From NCBI RefSeq assembly GCF_965363235.1, contig NC_134847.1, positions 52,794,439 to 52,858,438 on the forward strand: a DNA stretch of 64,000 nt, read 5' to 3'. A model generated the notes under the pieces. It was not told the DNA's origin. It saw only the letters and a list, made by a program, of their open reading frames with translations, and searched no databases. The stretch comes from Mytilus galloprovincialis (taxonomy: Eukaryota > Mollusca > Bivalvia > Mytilida > Mytilidae). Within the stretch, counting starts at the first letter, position 1; each line of letters opens with the position of its first letter. The translations under genes were made by a program, and so were the position numbers. This document shows positions 59,201 to 64,000 of this stretch, piece after piece.

Positions 59201-62200
59201 AATTCCCCTTTTTTACCCTACGAGGCTTCGTATGTATACATCCAGCTGTTTGAACATTCTGTATAATCAAAGGGTCATATGTCAGATTAGTCATATTTCT
59301 ATGTTAACCATACGATATGAAAATAAGCAGATGTGGTATGATTGCCAATGAAACAACTATCCACCAAAGTTCATATTTAAAATTCAATATTATAAATAAA
59401 AAAAAACATTGTCTCCTTTTATCATCACGCATAGATCGATGATTAGTTATGCATTTCTTTGCCCCGGTAAGATCAAATCAGTGATCACAAACAAAATTGT
59501 CATTCACATTTTTTGCCGCATTGACATCACTCAACTATATTTGTGATCATTTGTTTTAATCAAGAACTTTCCTTATTAGCTTACCTTTTAAAAAAGCATG
59601 TCAAAAATTAAGATAGAAGTTAAAGTTTGCCAACATCACCGGCTAATATAGCGTTCTTGTGTATACAGGGCGTAGTTTTTAAATTACAATCCAAACTTTT
59701 CCTGAACCTAGTAGTAGTATAGATTTTTTTTATATATAAAGTCTTTAGTAGTGTTTGAGACTGCCCGGCACGCTGCGGATGTATGTCCTAGCAAAATCGC
59801 GACATGGTGAAACCAAAACTTTTGCGGTTCTCCGCAAAGCATGCAGTATTTAGGAATAATATCATAGACCGATATATAAGGTCGGAATACTAGGCCAGTC
59901 CCGGTTACTTTTGAGAGTGATGGATCCAGGGGGGAGGGTTCCGGGTTCCCCCCTTTTTTGGACGATCAATGCCTTTGAATAGGGAAATATAGTTGGAACA
60001 CTCCCTTTTTGTCCTGGGTTGGGAACCCCCTTTTGAAATGGCTGGATCACCCGATTGATCGTTGCTGGATCCATTAGTCTATTTTAATAACATTCAGTGC
60101 TCTGATTCAATTATTTTAGTTTTAATGCTGATATTTCTTTTTTTTTTAATATGAACTCGGTTGACATATTGATAGATACAACAGAAAATTGCAAGTCAAC
60201 AAAATAACAATTCACAAAATAAGTAATAGAAAAGTATCATAAAAATAGAAAACATTGGCCCCGATTTCTTAGATTATAGGACTTAGTCTAGTGTTCCGGA
60301 AATCATGGAATTGTGATACGAGAAAAATTATCAGATGATTTTCGTGCAGGTAAACAAATCTTTAAATGAAAATGTTAAGTATTAAGTCTGTTAGAAAATT
60401 GGCATGTTCAAATTTGTTTTGGTATAACTCTAATTATCAAAATATTGCAATGGAAAAATATATCGCATACTCGGGAATAAACTCCTAAAAATACTTGGAA
60501 ATAAAGATATTTCAAGTTTTAAATATATTTATGACAGAAACAAACTGTTATAAAACGCCAAACGGTTTATAGCATGATAACAAACCCGCCCCGATGTTTT
60601 AAACCATACTATACGGGCAGAGACATATATACACATATATGTCTCTGATACGGGTCACAAGTTTGCCTGTTTTTGAAAGCTGTACGATGACATGAAGTTG
60701 TTTACATCGCTATCATTTGTTTACAGTTAATCATTGCGTCATTGGCAAAACATTTTCAAAAATAAATATCCAAGACATCAATTAATTCAACTGGTATTTA
60801 AGTGAATTCAAAATATGGTACGAACGGACCCAAGAGGCGACCGTGTAAGATGAGAATGCGTTTTGGGAGCGAAGCGGCACCAAATACCGTCGACGTCATT
60901 CATGTGACTTTGTCAGTATTTATATATTCTTTTTTTTTAATGTTATGCTTAAATCATGTATATTTTTCTCCTTTTAGACTTTTATGCGAAAAATGAAGAA
61001 AGCACTGTGAATTTCTGACCGTTCGTATTTCCCGTTAGCCTCGCTTGTTTACATCGTCAAGGGTGCTTTCATACACGCCCGCGTTCCAAGGTCGTCAAAG
61101 CTATTTTTGAGAAGACCCCTTAAAGCGACCGTTTCCAAGGCACTCGTCGTAAGAAACATGCGTTAAAATATGCGCATTGGTAAAGGGCCGAGCCACCTTA
61201 AAAACATATTTCTCTATCCCATATCACAAACATGTTTTAGCTGGAATAATTCTAATATTTTAAATTTCATTTTAAAGCATTGTAACAACGAGAAATTAAC
61301 ATTAGTTAAATCGACCCAGCGGTTTTAACTTTACATGAACTCATCATAGCTACCAGGAATGAAATTCTGTTAGCGCATTCAGTCCACTACCAGTAACACT
61401 CAAGTGAAAAAAGTAAAAAAAAAAAAAAAAAACACGTATTAAGACGAAGAGCATTGACGAACCAACTATTTGAAAGGTGAATTCGATATCTGGTATTTAA
61501 TTGTACAATTCATTTTTACATTCACCAGGGAGGTAACAGTTCTCATGTGAGTTCGATTTAACGATTGATATATGATTTGCCTGTCCTACCTTTATTGTTA
61601 CTGTCATAATGAACTTTTGCAGACAAACTGGCAAAACATTCCCTGTTTCCGAATAATAATTTAGTGTTCAGAATAATAAAGTTATATGAATAGACTGAGA
61701 TGATTTGAGATATGGTTCAGTCCTCATAACGACGTTGCGTTCTTAATTGCTGCTGTTGTTATTATCCATCCTTCCTTCTACTTCCTTCTCACACCTAAAG
61801 TAGGTAGTCTGGATAATTGGTTTGTGGAATTGTAGCCTCTTAAGGAAGTCAATGCATATTTTATGGTGTTCCGAACGATGCATATATCTTAAAATCGCAA
61901 GTCTAGGATTTTTGAAGACCTTGTTTTCAAGTGTTTGTTTTTAGTTCATTTTTCGTGGTTTTAGAGTGAGGAAGATATCAAAGGAAAACTTGTTTATCCT
62001 CTTCTTTGAAGTTTTTTCCTCCACTAATTCACATTTATTCAAATACCATATTGATGTAGATTTGATTGGAAGACTCCATGATCGTCAGGCTATAATCGAA
62101 TTTAAGGTACTGTTTATAATATGTTTATGATATGAAAAAACTGAATAAAAACTGAAACTCAATTCAAAGGGTTGTTACCTAATTAGAGGTTTAGAAAATG

Positions 62201-63572
62201 TCACTATTTTTTAAAGGTTAACATTATATACAGTTAACATTTATATTGTAGTATAACTTTTATTCAATTTCAATGTTTTTATTGATATCAAACATTTACA
62301 GGGTTTGTGGCAAGTGCAAACAGACAATAAACAACATAATAAAACAAAACAATATATAAAAATTAATAGTGATAGATTTACAATAATACAATATTCAATA
62401 GTCATGTTGCAACGAGACTTCTAACCTCAGTTCTAATGACCTTTAAAAAAGAAGCCAACAATTCTAGCATGCTTAAAGGAAGCCGGGTTTGATATATTAA
62501 ATATTTTTTGTTCATCAGGGAAATGCATGAAATGTTCATCATCCTAGTGTATATCATTATATAGATTTTTTCTGATATTTTTGTTTTCCTTGCAATTGAA
62601 AATAAATCAAAATTTCTATTCGATGACTTTACAAATTGTATACAGTCATTGTTCTCGAGGACTTTTAGTTTAACGACCAATTTCTGTTTCAAAACCATGG
62701 TCACTTCACAAAGTTTGCCTCAAGTGAAGGTTTTAAGTTTTTATACATAAAATGTTGCTTCATTCGTCAATTTTTACTATTTTACTTTTATATAAACTTA
62801 TAATAGTCATTTATTAATTTGTTATTTCTGATTTTAAAAGGCTATCACTTGTCCATTAGTCATAACGTCTGTGCTGACATGAATTATCATTGATATAGTC
62901 ATACTTATAAATTATCTGTTTACAAACCTTTTGAGGTTTTGAAATACTATATACAATGTAGGCTTTTCTACCTCAGGAATATATTACATTAGCTGTATTT
63001 GGGAAAACCTGTAGGTGTTTTGGTCCTCAATGCTCTTCAACTTCTTACTTAATTGGAATTTTAAACTATTTTAGATTCGAGCTTCACTGACAAGTCTTTT
63101 GTTGACGAAACGCACTTTCTGACGTTAATGTAAAATTTTATCCTGGAATCTATGATGAGTGGATTTATATCTGTAGTATTCTTATAATTGGCCGCTTTGT
63201 TTTTGAGTTTTGAGTTTTCTTTTAAAGACGCTTACTTTTTTAAATGAAGCACAAACGGGTTGTCTTATAAAACAATCAACCAGCATTGATAAGATATAGG
63301 AAGATGTGGTATGAGTGCCAATGAGACAATTCTCCATTCAAATAACAATTTATAAAAGTGAACCATTATAGGTCAAGGTACGGCCTTCAATGACTTTTTT
63401 TATGTCTATTTTGTTAAATTCTTTTCAGATTGGTTTATAATAGTTAGAGCCATGTGTATACTTGGACTCGTTGCTATCGTAACATCTACATTTTGTGTTG
63501 GATTGAGGTTGATTAAGCATCCTGAAAACAAAATATTACGAATTGCAACTATCGTGGCTACTTTCTCTGCTG
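53297..63572 (+). CDS. Second claudin/PMP22-superfamily paralogue, 3'-partial
   Basis: Coding exon 1 is 53297-53513 and exon 2 is 63429-63572; the last coding exon lies beyond the right edge. The start ATG is chosen because it lies 23 nt after an acceptor (CTTTTCAG at 53273) in the same leader, ATTTGGTTTC, as the upstream paralogue; an ATG at 53243 in the same frame lies before that acceptor. TM1 is SVLILATASIFYIIGFS. The first loop has SGLWAECDNILNETCC, the claudin-type GLW-x2-C...C. Exon 2 gives TM2 (AMCILGLVAIVTSTFCVGL) and the start of TM3 (IATIVATFSA). Both exon borders are phase 1, as in the first gene. This is a tandem duplicate with a 9.9-kb intron. Confidence 0.85.
53870..54260. repeat. 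Spaced duplicated blocks GGGGGTCACCAGGCT
   Basis: AAAAGGGGGTCACCAGGCTC at about 53869 recurs as AATGGGGGTCACCAGGCTTT at 54241. CCGGTAGA followed by a T-run occurs at about 53800 and 54170. The pattern suggests an internal duplication of about 370 bp. Non-coding. Confidence 0.5.
56033..56177. repeat. Long palindrome (foldback), about 65-bp arms
   Basis: The left arm CAATTACTGTCTTTTGTTTC, GGTAAATATGGGGTTTTATT, GACTTTTGAAAAACTGATAT pairs with the right arm ending AAAAGACAGTAATTG. The centre is CACTTCGGCCATCGGCCTCA. The outer flanks are not TTAA, unlike the foldbacks at 46.8 and 48.8 kb. Confidence 0.8.
56420..56444 (+). repeat. (AT)n microsatellite
   Basis: About ten AT units bounded by GC on each side. 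Confidence 0.8.
58165..58830 (+). repeat. Four tandem ~150-bp units plus GACGGACGG tail
   Basis: Each unit has some or all of AATTTCCTGTCGATATGCAC, ATCTACATAGTATGTCCTTA, AAAGGTTTCATGAAATTCTG, GGTTTGAGAGGAG and AGCAAATAAGTTCAAAGGGG. Units start near 58180, 58338, 58495 (shortened) and 58655. The array ends in GATGGACGGACGGATGGG and TTATACCCTGCGCCAC...GCGTAGGGTATAA, a small inverted pair. It explains the overlapping minus-strand frames there. A familiar bivalve repeat type. Confidence 0.75.
59376..63297. other. Intron of the second claudin-like gene; no further exon seen
   Basis: AT-rich, with a 30-bp perfect hairpin at 60618-60647 (CAGAGACATATAT / ATATATGTCTCTG), an A-run at about 61415-61434 and a dispersed repeat near 63090 (TTGTTGACGAAACGCACTTT). 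No coding frame with recognisable character. Confidence 0.45.
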
Positions 63573-64000
63573 GTAAGTTTAAGCTTTGATTGGGCTAGAC
63601 TATATTTAATCGGAAATAACAGAAAAATAGGTAATGACTCTGTCAGAATAGTCAGCACTGTAATAGGGCCACTTTTGTTCAGAAAAATGACACAATCTTA
63701 GTACAATTGCATTATTATAGTTATTATTATAATTGTCAAAATATGTGATTTGAGCACATACGGATTGGTACTTGGTTGCTTACAACCTTGAGATATGAGA
63801 GATCACAAGCTAAAGTACCAAGGACATGACACATATTAATGGAATGACAATTTAATCAGATACAGTCAATAGCAATGTAGAACAAATGGGTCAGTGCTTC
63901 AATCAAACTTTGTTTCCACAGCATGACCACAATAGCCATTACACCTGTTGCCCTTTAAATATTAATTTACTTAGAAAGTTGTTACAATAGTATCAAATAA

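Larger units (their letters stand above)
53774..61201. mobile_element. Possible large TTAA element (7.4 kb) in the second claudin-like intron
   Basis: The ends TTAAGGTGGCTC (53774-53785) and GAGCCACCTTAA (61190-61201) are perfect 12-bp inverted repeats with TTAA at the borders. Sequence next to each end does not extend the match. The pair may be two ends of one element with later insertions inside, or ends of separate elements. No transposase frame was found between them. Confidence 0.35.

Overview
The window reads as AT-rich nuclear DNA of a bivalve mollusc, most likely a mussel (Mytilus-like). The grounds are short exons split by long introns with GT..AG junctions, no bacterial operon structure, and very dense dispersed repeats of kinds I recognise from mussel genomes. 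The species call is inference. Only three genes have exons that can be followed, and all are on the + strand.

Region 1 (1-9582) holds the last 12 exons of a pterin-dependent aromatic amino acid hydroxylase, best called phenylalanine-4-hydroxylase-like. It starts in the ACT regulatory domain and runs through the complete iron-binding catalytic core to the stop codon. The first N-terminal exon(s) lie upstream of the window. Region 2 (about 9.6-19 kb) is non-coding. It carries an old tandem duplication (about 12.0-13.7 kb against 15.3-17.1 kb) and several short inverted-repeat elements.

Region 3 (about 19.7-23.3 kb) contains the most unusual locus. An intronless 1.65-kb insert with an intact 277-codon ORF ends in AATAAA plus an A-run and is bracketed by a perfect 16-bp target-site duplication. 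A related uninterrupted copy of the target repeat lies just upstream. It is a processed retrocopy whose ORF I do not recognise. Region 4 (26.5-29.7 kb) is a broken DIRS-like tyrosine-recombinase element, itself interrupted by another repeat.

Region 5 (30.6-37.1 kb) is a structurally complete, gag-only LTR retrotransposon, 30959-35755. It has two 930-bp LTRs differing at only two positions, a 5-bp TSD, a primer-binding site matching tRNA-Leu and a polypurine tract. It sits inside an older inverted-repeat element. Region 6 (38.0-64.0 kb) has two tandem paralogous claudin/PMP22-superfamily four-TM genes with the same exon phases. The first is complete (3 coding exons, 196 aa); the second runs off the right edge. 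Their introns are packed with transposable elements.

A pattern across the window is a set of otherwise unrelated inverted-repeat elements that all sit at TTAA and nearly all begin TTAAGG and end CCTTAA (about 11.2, 17.4, 40.1, 40.7-44.5, 46.2, 46.8, 48.8 and 49.4 kb, and perhaps 53.8-61.2 kb). This suggests one TTAA-specific transposase lineage (Kolobok- or piggyBac-type) mobilising many non-autonomous families. No intact transposase for it is present. I saw no rRNA, convincing tRNA or CRISPR feature.
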